NCBI RefSeq assembly: GCF_000308615.1
Contig: NZ_BAGB01000041.1
Coordinates: 1-64,000 of the forward strand
Direction: 5' to 3'
Origin: Nocardia jiangxiensis NBRC 101359
GTDB lineage: Bacteria > Actinomycetota > Actinomycetes > Mycobacteriales > Mycobacteriaceae
DNA length: 64,000 bases
Shown here: in pieces, positions 44,124-53,572 of the stretch
Numbering within the stretch: the first letter of the stretch is position 1
Layout of the letters: each line of letters begins with the position of its first letter
Position numbers and translations under genes: made by a program
Notes under the pieces: generated by a model
What the model was told of the DNA's origin: nothing
The model's database searches: none
Seen by the model: only the letters and a program-made list of their open reading frames with translations

Positions 44124-45344
44124 TCAGCGCACCCGCGGGAAGTGATACAGCTCCCGTGCGTTGAGTTCGACGATCTTGTGCGCCTCGTCATCCGGCACCT
44201 CGGCCAGCAACTTCTCGGTGAATCGACGGCTGTTGGGCCAGTTCGAGTCCGAGTGCGGGTAGTCGCATTCCCAGGTGATGTTGTCGATGCCGATCTGGTG
44301 CCGACGCGACACTCCCTCGAGGTCGTCGATGAAGCAGCCGTAGATGTTCTTCCGGAAGATTTCCGAGGGTCGAACCTCCTTGTTCACATTCTGGTACCAG
44401 CGGTGCTTCTCCCACGTGAGGTCGATGCGTTCGAGAAGATAAGGGATCCAGCCGATTCCGCCCTCGGACAAGGCGACCTTCAGGTTCGGGAACTTGTAGA
44501 ACATCGGCGAGAACAGTAGATCGGCGGTCGCGTACATCGAATTGGTTCCGAACAGCGCGATCATCACGGCCATCGGCGCCTCGGGTGAAGTCATCGGAGC
44601 CTTGCCGGAAGATCCGAAGTGCATGCACAGCGGCATCTTCGTCTCCTCGGCCGCATGGAAGACCGGATCCCAGTGATCGGTGTAGAAGGACGGCAGACCG
44701 AGCCCGACGGTGTTCTCCGGGAAGGTGATCGCCTTGGCGCCCTTGGCATGACAGCGGTAGATCTCTTTCGCTGCCTCCTGCGGATCCCACAGCGGCAGAA
44801 TGATCAGCGGGATGAAGCGATCGGGGGCGGTGGCGGCCCACTCGTCGAGATGAAAGTCGTTCCACGCCTGCACCGACAGCAGCGCCAGCTCGCTGTCCTT
44901 GTGGTCGATGAAGACGGTGCCGGCGAAGCGCGGAAAGGACGGGAAGCACAGTGCGGCCTGAACGCCGTCGATGTCCATGTCGGCGACCCGCGCCTTGGGG
45001 TCGTAGCAGCCGGGGAGCATGTCCGAATACCGGGTCGGATCCATGCCGTATTCCTGCGGTTTCTTGCCGGCGACGGCATTGAGGCCGATGTTGGGGTAGA
45101 TCTTGCCTTCGTACGACCACACCTCGGCGATCTTGGCCTGTGCTTTACGACCACCTTCACCGCGCGCGGACGCGAGCAGCGCCTTGGACAGACCTTCGTC
45201 GCCGCCGCTGTTGCTCATGTCCATCTCGATGATGTGCGGCCCCTCCTCATGGAACTTCTTCGGCAGACGAGACGTCCACACGTTCGGCGGTTCGATGAGG
45301 TGATCGTCCACCGAGATCAAGTGCATATGGTCCTGAAGCGGCAC
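44124..45344 (-). CDS. Amidohydrolase-2 family metal hydrolase (ACMSD-like)
   Basis: A 406-residue TIM-barrel protein of the amidohydrolase_2 group. I start it at the GTG at 45344, with GAGGGAG six bases upstream; an ATG six codons later is possible. Motifs include ISVDDHLIEPP at the N-terminus (the metal His-x-His is reduced to Asp-His), CMHFGSSG and the catalytic-type Asp in WECDYPHSDSNWP near the end. Family members are decarboxylases or C-C/C-N hydrolases of ring acids. Operator copy j lies about 87 bases upstream. Confidence 0.87.
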   Translation of the reverse strand: MPLQDHMHLISVDDHLIEPPNVWTSRLPKKFHEEGPHIIEMDMSNSGGDEGLSKALLASARGEGGRKAQAKIAEVWSYEGKIYPNIGLNAVAGKKPQEYGMDPTRYSDMLPGCYDPKARVADMDIDGVQAALCFPSFPRFAGTVFIDHKDSELALLSVQAWNDFHLDEWAATAPDRFIPLIILPLWDPQEAAKEIYRCHAKGAKAITFPENTVGLGLPSFYTDHWDPVFHAAEETKMPLCMHFGSSGKAPMTSPEAPMAVMIALFGTNSMYATADLLFSPMFYKFPNLKVALSEGGIGWIPYLLERIDLTWEKHRWYQNVNKEVRPSEIFRKNIYGCFIDDLEGVSRRHQIGIDNITWECDYPHSDSNWPNSRRFTEKLLAEVPDDEAHKIVELNARELYHFPRVR

Positions 45345-45709
45345 TATGGCTCCCTCTGTGAATTGGATGACGGCTCTTGGGCGCTGCGCCACCCGATGTA
45401 TCAGCACCCGAGGCATGAGCCGCAGGTAAATCTGACATCATGTCATCGTAGTGACGGTCATCACGAAGGTCAACGTACATGGATCTCTACCTGCTGATCA
45501 TGTTTCCGTTGACTACCTGGTCGATCTGCTCAATCCAGATTGAACATCGACTTCTTCCCTATTTCTGACGTTGAATACACATAGCTGGCCGGTAGCGACC
45601 CGACGGATCAGCCGACACGTAGCGACCCGCATCCGGTTCGGCCACGCCCGGATCTCGTTCTGCCGCAACGGGATCGACGAACGCACCGGGGGTGGGCCGC
45701 ACCGGGGAT
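45345..45709. other. 365-bp gap, regulatory on its left side
   Basis: It holds operator copy j and the promoter of the amidohydrolase. The part 45470-45709, downstream of the MFS gene, has no gene I can support and no clear hairpin. Confidence 0.5.
45431..45460 (+). promoter_or_regulatory. Operator-like dyads, copy j
   Basis: TCTGACATCATGTCAT (spacer one base shorter) followed by TGACGGTCA, a second palindrome of the same half-site, at 45452-45460. It lies upstream of the amidohydrolase. Confidence 0.62.
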
Positions 45710-47158
45710 TCAGCCGCGGATCCGCCAACGGACCGCGAACGAGACGATCATCCCGAAGAACGCGCACGCGGCGGGGATCACGAAGGCCAGATTCATGCCA
45801 CTGCCGCTGTAGAGCACGTGCCCCTGCGCGGCGGTGGCGATGTGTGAGTTGAGGACCGCGAAGACCGCGACGGGCAGCACCGCGGATCCGGTGCTCGTGA
45901 CCACGACGATCACGCTCGCAACCGACGCCTGCACCTGAGCGGGAACCGCGGCGATCACCAGGTTGGGGACCGAGGAAACCCCGAAACCCATACCGAGGCC
46001 CACCAGCGTCGCGAACACGATCAGCAGCCCGCGATTCTCGTGCTCGACCGCGGTCAGCACCGCGCCCAGCCCGATCAGCAGCAGGCCCAGGCCCAGGAGC
46101 ATGCGAGCTTCGATGTAGCGCACCAACTTTCCGACGATGAAACCGCCCACAGCCAGCGCAATACCGAACGCCGCCAGGATCGGCGCGAAACCGAAGGCGT
46201 CCAGGCCCAAGCCATAGCCCAGGCCCAGCGCCGCAGGGGTCATGCACAGGATGGGCAGCACCGTGGTGAACGATTGCGTGCTGCCGTACGCCAGCCCCGC
46301 GGTCACTGCCGTCAAGAACAGCGGCCGGCGACGGAAGTACCGGATGTCGATGAGGGGATCACGGAGTCTGAGCGCCGACACGACCCAGACCGCCAGAACC
46401 ACTGCGCCCACGACGAAGTAGGTGACGGTACTCGTCGAACCCCAGCCCCAGGTCGGGCCGAAGCTCACGCCGACCAGAATGCCGGACAATCCGATTGCGA
46501 ACAGGACCGCACCGAGCAGATCGACCCGGGACCGCACGCGCACCGAGGTCTCCGGGGTCGTCAGTGAGATCATCACGACGAGAATCGGCAAGCAGACGGC
46601 AATGATCCAGAAAATGCCACGGAAGCCCCAGTGGTCGAGCACCCACGCCGTCACGTACGGAGATACCGCTGTGAAGACACCCAGACCCGACATCGAGATA
46701 CTGACGGACAGCGCGACCTTGTTGCGGGGGAAGACGTCGCGAATCAGTGAGTAGACCAGGAACATGGCCGGCGTCAAGAAGCCCTGCAGGGTGCGGCCGG
46801 TGATCATGAGCCCGTATGTCGGCGCCGAGGCGGAGACAACTGCGCCCACCGTCGCCAGAACCATCATGATGAGCAACAGTTTTCGTTTGCCGTGCATGTC
46901 GGCGAGCTTCCCGACCAGCGGGGAGATCACTGCTCCCACCAGCATGTACGCGGCCGACAGCCAGGCGCCCTGCGTTGTGTGGTATTCCGCCACGATGCGC
47001 GGCAATCCCACGGCGACCATCGTCAGGCTTGCGGACAGCACCTCCAGTACCAGCACCATCGAGATGAGCGATGCCAGCAGCCGTGCCGTCCACCTCCCCT
47101 GCGGCACCTCTCTTGCGACCTCTGGATCGGGAACTTCGGTATCGGCCGGTGTAATCAT
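45710..47158 (-). CDS. MFS transporter, 14-helix DHA2 type
   Basis: A 482-residue membrane protein with 14 hydrophobic segments, the drug/proton antiporter-2 layout. The loop after helix 2 has GKLADMHGKRKLL (motif A, about 80-92) and helix 4 starts GRTLQGFLTP. The start is the ATG at 47158 with no operator copy close by. DHA2 proteins are mostly exporters, so it may remove a toxic acid or intermediate. Uptake of the substrate is the other option. It is followed by 365 bases without a gene and lies 179 bp from the thiolase-like gene on the same strand. Confidence 0.9.
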   Translation of the reverse strand: MITPADTEVPDPEVAREVPQGRWTARLLASLISMVLVLEVLSASLTMVAVGLPRIVAEYHTTQGAWLSAAYMLVGAVISPLVGKLADMHGKRKLLLIMMVLATVGAVVSASAPTYGLMITGRTLQGFLTPAMFLVYSLIRDVFPRNKVALSVSISMSGLGVFTAVSPYVTAWVLDHWGFRGIFWIIAVCLPILVVMISLTTPETSVRVRSRVDLLGAVLFAIGLSGILVGVSFGPTWGWGSTSTVTYFVVGAVVLAVWVVSALRLRDPLIDIRYFRRRPLFLTAVTAGLAYGSTQSFTTVLPILCMTPAALGLGYGLGLDAFGFAPILAAFGIALAVGGFIVGKLVRYIEARMLLGLGLLLIGLGAVLTAVEHENRGLLIVFATLVGLGMGFGVSSVPNLVIAAVPAQVQASVASVIVVVTSTGSAVLPVAVFAVLNSHIATAAQGHVLYSGSGMNLAFVIPAACAFFGMIVSFAVRWRIRG

Positions 47159-47337
47159 GTGAACGTCCTTGTTCGCGCGTCCTGCGCGAGCCTGTCGGCC
47201 GTCGCAGCACGCGGTTATCGATCTGAAAATGACGGCGTATGCGCGTCCGGTCGCCGACGATCCGTTGGGATGGACCGCACGGTTCGAACCTCGGCGCCGA
47301 CCACTTGCGGCCGCCGCGGAACCGCCTCTGGCAGTGG

Positions 47338-48522
47338 TCAGCTGTCTTTTCGCAGCAACATGCAACCGGCCTCGGGTCCGCCACCGACCCCGACCGCGGC
47401 GATCTCGACGTCCTTGGGAATCTGGCGATCCCCGCCCTCGCCCCACAATTGGACGCAAGCCTCGTGCAGGAAGCCGTAGCCGTGCAGTCGACCGGCCGAC
47501 AGCTGCCCGCCGTGGGGGTTGATCGGCAGGGCCCCGTCCAGTCGGTAGCGCTCCTCGTCGTCGAGGAACTGGCCGACCTTGCCGTGCTCGGCGAACCCGA
47601 AGGCCTCGAGCCACTGCAGGGTCAGGAAACTGAAACCGTCGTAGAGCGTGGCGAAATCGACGTCGTTCGGGGTCAGATCGGTGGTCTCCCACATCGAGGC
47701 GGCGGCGTCGAACGGTGCGGTGGTGGTGAAGTCGGCGCGCTGATCCCAGTTGTGGCGCTGGTAGAGACCGGCACCGGCCGCCTCGATGGCGATCGGTGGG
47801 TTCTTCAGGCCCCTCGATGCCTCGCGGCGCGAGACGATGACGGCGGTGGCACCGTCACACGGCACATCGCAGTCGTACAGACCCAACGGAGTGGAGATCA
47901 TGCGTGCGCCGAGGTAGTCCTGCATCGTCATCGGAGCGCGGTAGATGGCGTTGGGATTCAACCCCGCGTTGCGGCGGCTGTTGATCACCAGCTTGCCGAG
48001 TTGCTCCCGGGTCAGTCCGAACTCCCACATGTAGCGTTGGGCGAACATGCCGATCCAGTTCACGGGTGAGGCCGCGCCGAAGGGCATCCGGAACTCCGAA
48101 TGACCGGACGCACGTGCCATTTTCGAGGTCAGGGCCACCGCACGTCCCGACGCCTGCGCTGTTGCCTCCCACACCGAGCGGAAGCACAGCACGTGCTCGG
48201 CGCGCCCCGACGCCACTGCCGCAGCGGCATCCAGCAGGGTGCCGATCTGGCCCGAGGTCTCGACACCACTGACATGCCACCGTGTTCTGAGTCCGAAGGC
48301 GTCCCGCACGTCGTGGGTCGTCGCCCCCACGAATCCGCCCTCCGCTGCGACCGGGCCGGGATAGCTTGCCACCCCGTCGATATCGTCGAAGGACAAACCG
48401 GCGTGCTCGACTGCGCGTGCCGATGCCTCGAGCGCGAGAGCGATTCCGGTGCGGCCGATTCGACGGCCGATCTGAGACTGCCCGATACCAGTGATCACCG
48501 CACGGTTGTCCACGAAGGTCAT
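47338..48522 (-). CDS. SCP-x/Ltp thiolase-fold protein, no nucleophilic Cys
   Basis: A 394-residue thiolase-fold protein beginning MTFVDNRAVITGIGQSQIG. The nucleophile site reads VETSGQIGTLL without Cys, and the C-terminal catalytic region reads NPHGGQLSAGRLHGYGF, with Tyr but no GHP. This is the Ltp2/aldolase-like pattern. Its start overlaps the stop of the DUF35 gene by four bases, so the two very likely form a complex. The expected reaction is retro-aldol cleavage of a branched beta-hydroxyacyl-CoA. It is under operator copy k. Confidence 0.88.
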   Translation of the reverse strand: MTFVDNRAVITGIGQSQIGRRIGRTGIALALEASARAVEHAGLSFDDIDGVASYPGPVAAEGGFVGATTHDVRDAFGLRTRWHVSGVETSGQIGTLLDAAAAVASGRAEHVLCFRSVWEATAQASGRAVALTSKMARASGHSEFRMPFGAASPVNWIGMFAQRYMWEFGLTREQLGKLVINSRRNAGLNPNAIYRAPMTMQDYLGARMISTPLGLYDCDVPCDGATAVIVSRREASRGLKNPPIAIEAAGAGLYQRHNWDQRADFTTTAPFDAAASMWETTDLTPNDVDFATLYDGFSFLTLQWLEAFGFAEHGKVGQFLDDEERYRLDGALPINPHGGQLSAGRLHGYGFLHEACVQLWGEGGDRQIPKDVEIAAVGVGGGPEAGCMLLRKDS

Positions 48523-48932
48523 GCCGCCACCGGCCGGAAGAACGGAATCGCCACATCATCCTGTTCGTCAAAAACGACTTCGACCGCCATACCGATGCCC
48601 ACCGAGTCGATATCGACCTCCACCAAGCAGGTGGTGAGGCGAACGTCGGGTTGGTCGTCCAGTTCGACGACCGCGATCACATACGGCGGCGGAAATGCGG
48701 GCAGCCACGGGTGACGATTGACGGTGAACGCCGCAACCTTGGCCTTACCCGACGCGACCTCAGGCGCGACATCGAGACTGCGACAACGCCAGCAGGCTCC
48801 GACAGGTGGATGGATCCACCCTCGGCACGCTTGGCACCGGGTGATACGAAGTTCGCCGTCGAATCCACCGGTCCAGAACGCACGGGACTCTTCGGTCACG
48901 TCGGGGAGCACTCGACCCGATTCGTTTGACAT
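48519..48932 (-). CDS. DUF35 zinc-ribbon/OB-fold protein, thiolase partner
   Basis: A 137-residue DUF35 protein. I take the ATG at 48932, with GGAGG six bases upstream, rather than the ATG at 48938 that touches that site. The zinc ribbon is CQAC ... CWRC (about 32-50), then an OB fold ending FFRPVA. It is four-base-overlapped with the thiolase-fold gene that follows. Known complexes of this kind are ChsH2-DUF35/Ltp2 aldolases of steroid side-chain degradation. Confidence 0.86.
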   Translation of the reverse strand: MSNESGRVLPDVTEESRAFWTGGFDGELRITRCQACRGWIHPPVGACWRCRSLDVAPEVASGKAKVAAFTVNRHPWLPAFPPPYVIAVVELDDQPDVRLTTCLVEVDIDSVGIGMAVEVVFDEQDDVAIPFFRPVAA

Positions 48933-49033
48933 GGACATCCTCCAAAGCCTTCTGTTCGGCGCCGGCGCGGCTGGTGATCCACTCCGCTCTCAGGACTCCG
49001 AGTGATTCCGGTCACCGTGCTGGAAGACTAACA

Positions 49034-49050
49034 TCTGATGGTTGTGTCAC
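49034..49050 (+). promoter_or_regulatory. Operator-like dyad, copy k
   Basis: TCTGATGGTTGTGTCAC, 102 bases before the DUF35-thiolase unit. The right half is perfect; the left half has one change. Confidence 0.65.
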
Positions 49051-49464
49051 GTAAGTACTCAGACGAAACCACATATGAACGGCCGCCGATGAGCTATCGA
49101 TCCATCACTGCCGACACATACTCTGACAGGTGTGTGCATGTTTCCCGCAAAGCGGCTCCGGCCTCACATTCGGAGCGTGCCTCAGGACCGATCGCTGCAG
49201 CAACATAGATAGTGACGTCAGATCAGCTCCGATGACCGCGCAGCGGCACGTCTCGCGATACTAGTTCTCACGCATGGATCTGACCCTGAAATGCCGAACT
49301 CGTCACTGCGGCGTTGACCCCGAACTGCACCGATCACATCGCCACGGAACGGTTAGTGCCCAGCTCACATGGCGGAATCGTCGGCAAGGTTTCGATATTG
49401 CCCACCCCTCGGCAAAGATCCACCGACCCTCTGTGACTGCGACCACATGCGGACGAGATTTTTA

Positions 49465-49480
49465 TGTACACTGAGTCAGA
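49465..49480 (-). promoter_or_regulatory. Operator-like dyad, copy l
   Basis: On the minus strand TCTGACTCAGTGTACA, with a spacer one base shorter. It lies about 95 bases before the CoA transferase start. Confidence 0.5.
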
Positions 49481-49574
49481 TGTATCGCGGCAGCAGATGA
49501 TCCGAATAGTCCCAGCGCGTTCGCGCACGCGTTCCGATCCGCTGCTCTCGCTCGTTTCGAAAGGATGCTCTCTC

Positions 49575-50789
49575 GTGGTCGGTGTAATGAACGGAATCCG
49601 GGTCGTCGAGGTTGCGGCGTGGACCTACGTGCCGGTGGCAGGCGCGATCCTGACGGAGTGGGGCGCCGACGTGCTGAAGATCGAGCATCCCGAGACCGGG
49701 GATCCGCAACGAGGTCTGATCAGCTCCGGACTCATCCCTGCCGGTGGTGTCAACCACATGTTCGAACTGCCTAATCGCGGAAAGCGCAGCGTCGCACTGG
49801 ATTTGAAGACCGAGGAAGGCCGCGAGGTGCTGATGCGGATCGTCGCCACGGCGGATGTCTTCCTCACCAACCTCCGCCCGGGTGCCCGTAGGAAGCTTCG
49901 AATCGAAGTGCAGGACGTACGCGCACACAACGACAAGATCATCTATGTCCGTGGATCGGCGGCCGGGCAACGCGGCGAGGAGTCCGAGCGTGGCGGATAC
50001 GACATGACCTCGTTCTGGGCGCGCAGCGGTGCCGCCGACAATGTCAGCCCCGACGAACTGGGATACGCGGTCACCATGCCGGGGCCGGCCTTCGGCGACA
50101 CTCTCGGTGGCCTGACCCTCGCGGGGGCGATTTCCTCGGCGCTGTTTCATCGTGAGCGCACCGGTGAGGCATTGACCGTCGACGGTTCACTACTCGCACT
50201 CGGCGTGTGGGCGATGGGAGCGACGATCGCCGGCTCGCACGCGTTCGGTCTCGACCGATACCCGAAGACGGTTCCCGCGACCGCGGCCAACCCACTCGTC
50301 AACAGCTATCGCACCGCCGACGATCGATCGATCGCGATCGTCATGCTCGAGTCCGACCGATACTTCCCGGAACTCGTGCGTGTGCTCGGAAGCCCGGAAC
50401 TGATCGATGATCCGCGGTTCGCCAGCCATGCACTGCGCGGGCAGAACCATCTCGCTCTCGTCGAAGTGCTGGCCGCAGGTTTCGCCAAGAAGACCCTCGC
50501 GGAATGGCGAATCGCGCTGAAGGACATCGACGGTTCCTGGGCGGTTGTACAGACCCCCCACGAGGTGCTCAGCGACCATCAGGTCCAAGCCAACGACTTC
50601 ATCGCCGATGTCACCGACGCCAACGGAACCGATTTCAAACTCGTCTCGGCACCGGTCCAGTTCAACGAGGCGCCCGGTGAGGTCAAGCGCGCACCCGAAC
50701 ACGGCGAACACACCGATCAGGTACTCGAAGAGATCGGACTGTCGATGGATGAGATCGTCGAACTCAAGATCGCCGGCGCCGTTCTCTGA
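49575..50789 (+). CDS. CaiB/BaiF-family CoA transferase
   Basis: A class III CoA transferase of about 404 residues. I place the start at the GTG at 49575, nine bases after AAAGGA; the ATG at 49587 is also possible, while the far ATG at 49464 sits in an operator. Motifs are IRVVEVAAWTYVPVAG at the N-terminus, EWGADVLKIEHPETGD (about 30-45), NRGKRSVALDLK and the catalytic-type Asp in PGPAFGDTLGG. It moves CoA between carboxylic acids, or acts as an acyl-CoA racemase (AMACR relatives), which would suit 2-methyl-branched acids. A strong terminator follows. Confidence 0.9.
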   Translation: MVGVMNGIRVVEVAAWTYVPVAGAILTEWGADVLKIEHPETGDPQRGLISSGLIPAGGVNHMFELPNRGKRSVALDLKTEEGREVLMRIVATADVFLTNLRPGARRKLRIEVQDVRAHNDKIIYVRGSAAGQRGEESERGGYDMTSFWARSGAADNVSPDELGYAVTMPGPAFGDTLGGLTLAGAISSALFHRERTGEALTVDGSLLALGVWAMGATIAGSHAFGLDRYPKTVPATAANPLVNSYRTADDRSIAIVMLESDRYFPELVRVLGSPELIDDPRFASHALRGQNHLALVEVLAAGFAKKTLAEWRIALKDIDGSWAVVQTPHEVLSDHQVQANDFIADVTDANGTDFKLVSAPVQFNEAPGEVKRAPEHGEHTDQVLEEIGLSMDEIVELKIAGAVL

Positions 50790-50820
50790 CGCCGGCCCGG
50801 CGCAAGGGCCCGGAAACCTA

Positions 50821-50864
50821 AGAGCCCCTGCGGCTTTCCGAAGAAGGGAAGCCGCAGGGGCTCT
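50821..50864. terminator. Strong hairpin between convergent genes
   Basis: AGAGCCCCTGCGGCTT (50821-50836) pairs perfectly with AAGCCGCAGGGGCTCT (50849-50864) around a 12-base loop. It serves the CoA transferase on the plus strand and the alcohol dehydrogenase on the minus strand. Confidence 0.85.
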
Positions 50865-50879
50865 GCGGTCCGGATTCGA

Positions 50880-52013
50880 CTACGCCGCGGGGGTCTGTGT
50901 CCCGGTGTAGTCGAGAACGCCACGAATATTGCGGCCTGCCCGCATATCGTCGTAACCGTCGTTGACCTTCTCGAGCGGGTAGGTCCGAGTGACCATCGCA
51001 TCGAGGTCGACCGAACCCGAATCCCACAGTTCGAGAACCTTCGGAACGTCGCCACGGGGATTCGCCGAGCCGTAGAGGCTTCCCACGATCTGCTTTTCCT
51101 GCAGGGTCAGGTCCATCAGATTGGCGGACACCTCGCGCTCGAGCATGGGGTGGATATTGGTGACGACCAGTCGGCCCCGCTTGGCGATCATCGCGAGAGC
51201 CTTCGACACCAGGCTGCCCTCACCGACGCCCATGGCGGTGATGAACTTGTCCGCACCGCGATCCCAGGTAGCCTCTGCGACAACCGCTTTGGCCTCCTCC
51301 CAGGACGCCGCCACATGAGTGGCGCCCAACTTCCGTGCCATTTCCCGCTTGAACTCGTTGGGGTCGATCGCGGTGATCGTGCGTGCACCGGCCAGTCTCG
51401 CACCCTGGATCGCTGCAGCACCGATGCCGCCGACACCGGCCACGACCACGGTTTCACCCGGCCGTACGTCCGCGGTGTACACCGCCGATCCCCACCCGGT
51501 GATGAAGCCGCATCCCAGCAGGCATGCGCGGTCCAGCGCGTGGTGCGGGTCGATCTTGATGCAGCTGGCTTCGTTCACGACGGTGTGCCTGGCGAAGGAG
51601 CCGATGCCACAGGCCAGCGCGAGATCGTGCTCACGGATGTGGTGGCGTGCGGTCCCGTCCTGAATCTGCTTGCCGCTGTAGATCTTCGCACCGAGATCGC
51701 ACAGGTTCTGATGTCCTGTCGAGCACGAGGGACACCGCCCGCAGGACGGGATGAAACTGAATACGACATGGTCGCCCGGCTCGATCCACGACACGTGTGA
51801 TCCCACCGCTTTCACGACGCCCGCACCTTCGTGTCCACCGATGCAGGGCAGCGCGAACGGCATGTCACCGGTCACGATGTGTTCGTCCGAGTGGCACATT
51901 CCCGATGCGTGCAACTCGACGAGCACTTCCTGCTCCTTCGGCGCATCGAGTTCGATCGTCTCGATCGACCAGGGCGAATTGCGTTGCCACAGAACGGCTG
52001 CCTGGGTCTGCAT
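50880..52013 (-). CDS. NDMA-dependent (mycofactocin-type) zinc alcohol dehydrogenase
   Basis: A 377-residue zinc-dependent medium-chain dehydrogenase. Catalytic zinc ligands are Cys40, His61 and Glu62 (ASGMCHSDEH and GGHEGAG). Structural zinc ligands are Cys91, 94, 97 and 105 (CGRCPSC ... C). The phrase VVFSFIPSCGRC with TGHQNLCDLGA is typical of NDMA-dependent alcohol dehydrogenases, which keep their nicotinamide bound and recycle it through mycofactocin. It oxidises an alcohol of the pathway and is followed by an aldehyde dehydrogenase gene on the same strand, a natural alcohol-to-acid pair. Confidence 0.9.
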   Translation of the reverse strand: MQTQAAVLWQRNSPWSIETIELDAPKEQEVLVELHASGMCHSDEHIVTGDMPFALPCIGGHEGAGVVKAVGSHVSWIEPGDHVVFSFIPSCGRCPSCSTGHQNLCDLGAKIYSGKQIQDGTARHHIREHDLALACGIGSFARHTVVNEASCIKIDPHHALDRACLLGCGFITGWGSAVYTADVRPGETVVVAGVGGIGAAAIQGARLAGARTITAIDPNEFKREMARKLGATHVAASWEEAKAVVAEATWDRGADKFITAMGVGEGSLVSKALAMIAKRGRLVVTNIHPMLEREVSANLMDLTLQEKQIVGSLYGSANPRGDVPKVLELWDSGSVDLDAMVTRTYPLEKVNDGYDDMRAGRNIRGVLDYTGTQTPAA

Positions 52014-52045
52014 GAATGGTCCTTCCAGCGAAAAGGTGAGGGAAA

Positions 52046-53482
52046 TCAGAAAATGATCGATCGAGACTCGACGAATCCGTCGATCCCTTCGGGGCCGCCC
52101 TCGCGGCCGATGCCCGACTGCTTGAATCCACCGAAGGGAGAGCCGAAATCGATGGGCCCCGGCGAGTTGATGGACACCGATCCGACGCGCAGTCGTGCCG
52201 CTATGCGCGCAGCACGCGCACGATCGGCCGACCACACCGCGGCGGCGAGTCCGTAGTCGGAATCGTTGGCCTGCGCCACGGCGTCGTCGTCATCCCGATA
52301 GGCGATCACCACCGCCACCGGACCGAACAGTTCCGTGCGGGCGATCTCGGCACCATTGTCGACATCGGCGACGATCGTCGGCGCGATGAACCATCCCGAA
52401 TCCAGCCCGTCAGGCCGGACACCACCGGTGACGATGCGCGCGCCCCCGGATTGTGCCCGAGCGACAACCGCCTCTATACGATCGCGCGCAGCGCGATTGA
52501 TGACCGGACCGATCTGTGTTCCCCGATCGGCGGGGTCGCCGATCTTCATCCGGCCCACGGCGGCTTCCAGCGCGCCGACCACTTCGCCGTACCGGGATCC
52601 GGGCACCAGAATGCGGGTCTGAGCAACGCAGATCTGGCCGTTGTTGGCCATCACACCGGTCACGAGCCCGCCGACCGTCTCCTCATCGAGGACGACATCG
52701 TCCAACACGATGGCAGCGGACTTGCCACCCAGTTCCAGGACACACCGACGGACGTCCGCGGCGCAGGCCGCACCGATCTTCTTTCCCGCCGCCGTGGATC
52801 CGGTGAAGCTGATCTTGTCGACACCGGGGTGCGAGACCAGCGCCTCCCCCGTCGCGACATCCCCGGAGACGATGTTGATCACGCCGTCGGGCAGGCCGGC
52901 CGCCTCGACGGCCTCGGTGAACATCGACACGGCGAGCGGGGCCTCGGGAGATGGCTTGAGCACCACCGTGCAGCCGGCGGCGAGCGCGGGCGCGAGCTTG
53001 AGTGCGGCGGTGAACAACGGTGCGTTCCACGGAAGAATCGCGCCGACCACGCCCACCGGGAGCCGCTGCACCAGCACCTGACCGCCCGTAGCGGAGGGAC
53101 GCGTGTCCTCGAACACGAAGTCTTCGGTGATCTTCTGGTAGGTCCGCAACACACCTGTGGTCACGCCGATCTGACCGAACGAGGCCCACTTTCGTGGAGA
53201 TCCCACCTCCGCGGACACGAGATCGGCCAAGACTCCCGATCGTGCCTGGACCTCGTCGGCCAACCGGCCGATCGCAGCGGCGCGTTCGGCCGCGGTCGTC
53301 GATGCCCATGGTCCACTGGTCCCCGCCTGACGCGCGGCATCGACCGCGGCATCGACGTCGCCTGTGGTCGCGGCGGTGACGTGGCCCAGGATGGAGCCGT
53401 CCGCGGGGGAACACACGGCAATCCGTTCACCGGTTCCCGACCGCCATTTGCCGCTGATGTAAGCGCCGTCGTAATCGTGCAC
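52046..53482 (-). CDS. Aldehyde dehydrogenase (NAD(P)+)
   Basis: A 478-residue aldehyde dehydrogenase from the GTG at 53482, eight bases after AGAGG; an earlier GTG at 53527 lacks such a site. Motifs in order are WNAPLFTAALKL, GSTAAGK, the Glu in LELGGKSAA, the Cys in GQICVAQTR and ELFGPV. It is transcribed before the NDMA-dependent alcohol dehydrogenase with a 32-bp gap, so the two probably oxidise an alcohol to its acid. Operator copy m lies 56 bases upstream. Confidence 0.92.
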   Translation of the reverse strand: MHDYDGAYISGKWRSGTGERIAVCSPADGSILGHVTAATTGDVDAAVDAARQAGTSGPWASTTAAERAAAIGRLADEVQARSGVLADLVSAEVGSPRKWASFGQIGVTTGVLRTYQKITEDFVFEDTRPSATGGQVLVQRLPVGVVGAILPWNAPLFTAALKLAPALAAGCTVVLKPSPEAPLAVSMFTEAVEAAGLPDGVINIVSGDVATGEALVSHPGVDKISFTGSTAAGKKIGAACAADVRRCVLELGGKSAAIVLDDVVLDEETVGGLVTGVMANNGQICVAQTRILVPGSRYGEVVGALEAAVGRMKIGDPADRGTQIGPVINRAARDRIEAVVARAQSGGARIVTGGVRPDGLDSGWFIAPTIVADVDNGAEIARTELFGPVAVVIAYRDDDDAVAQANDSDYGLAAAVWSADRARAARIAARLRVGSVSINSPGPIDFGSPFGGFKQSGIGREGGPEGIDGFVESRSIIF

Positions 53483-53538
53483 TTTCGATACCTCTCGATC
53501 GGCCACGGCGGCACATGCGGCAGCCACTGACCCTTGAT

Positions 53539-53555
53539 TCTGGCAGTAATGTCAC
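53539..53555 (+). promoter_or_regulatory. Operator-like dyad, copy m
   Basis: TCTGGCAGTAATGTCAC, upstream of the aldehyde and alcohol dehydrogenase pair. Confidence 0.7.
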
Positions 53556-53572
53556 TTTGCGGCAAGGGTCGC

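Larger units (their letters stand above)
48933..49574. other. 642-bp divergent gap
   Basis: A long gap between the DUF35-thiolase unit (minus) and the CoA transferase (plus). It holds operator copies k and l near its two ends. The middle (49060-49440) has no convincing gene; a 66-codon frame at 49274 lacks gene character. Confidence 0.5.

Noticed and set aside
49274..49474. A 66-codon plus-strand frame in the long divergent gap
   Set aside because: No ribosome-binding site, His/Arg-rich random-like composition, and it runs into operator copy l.
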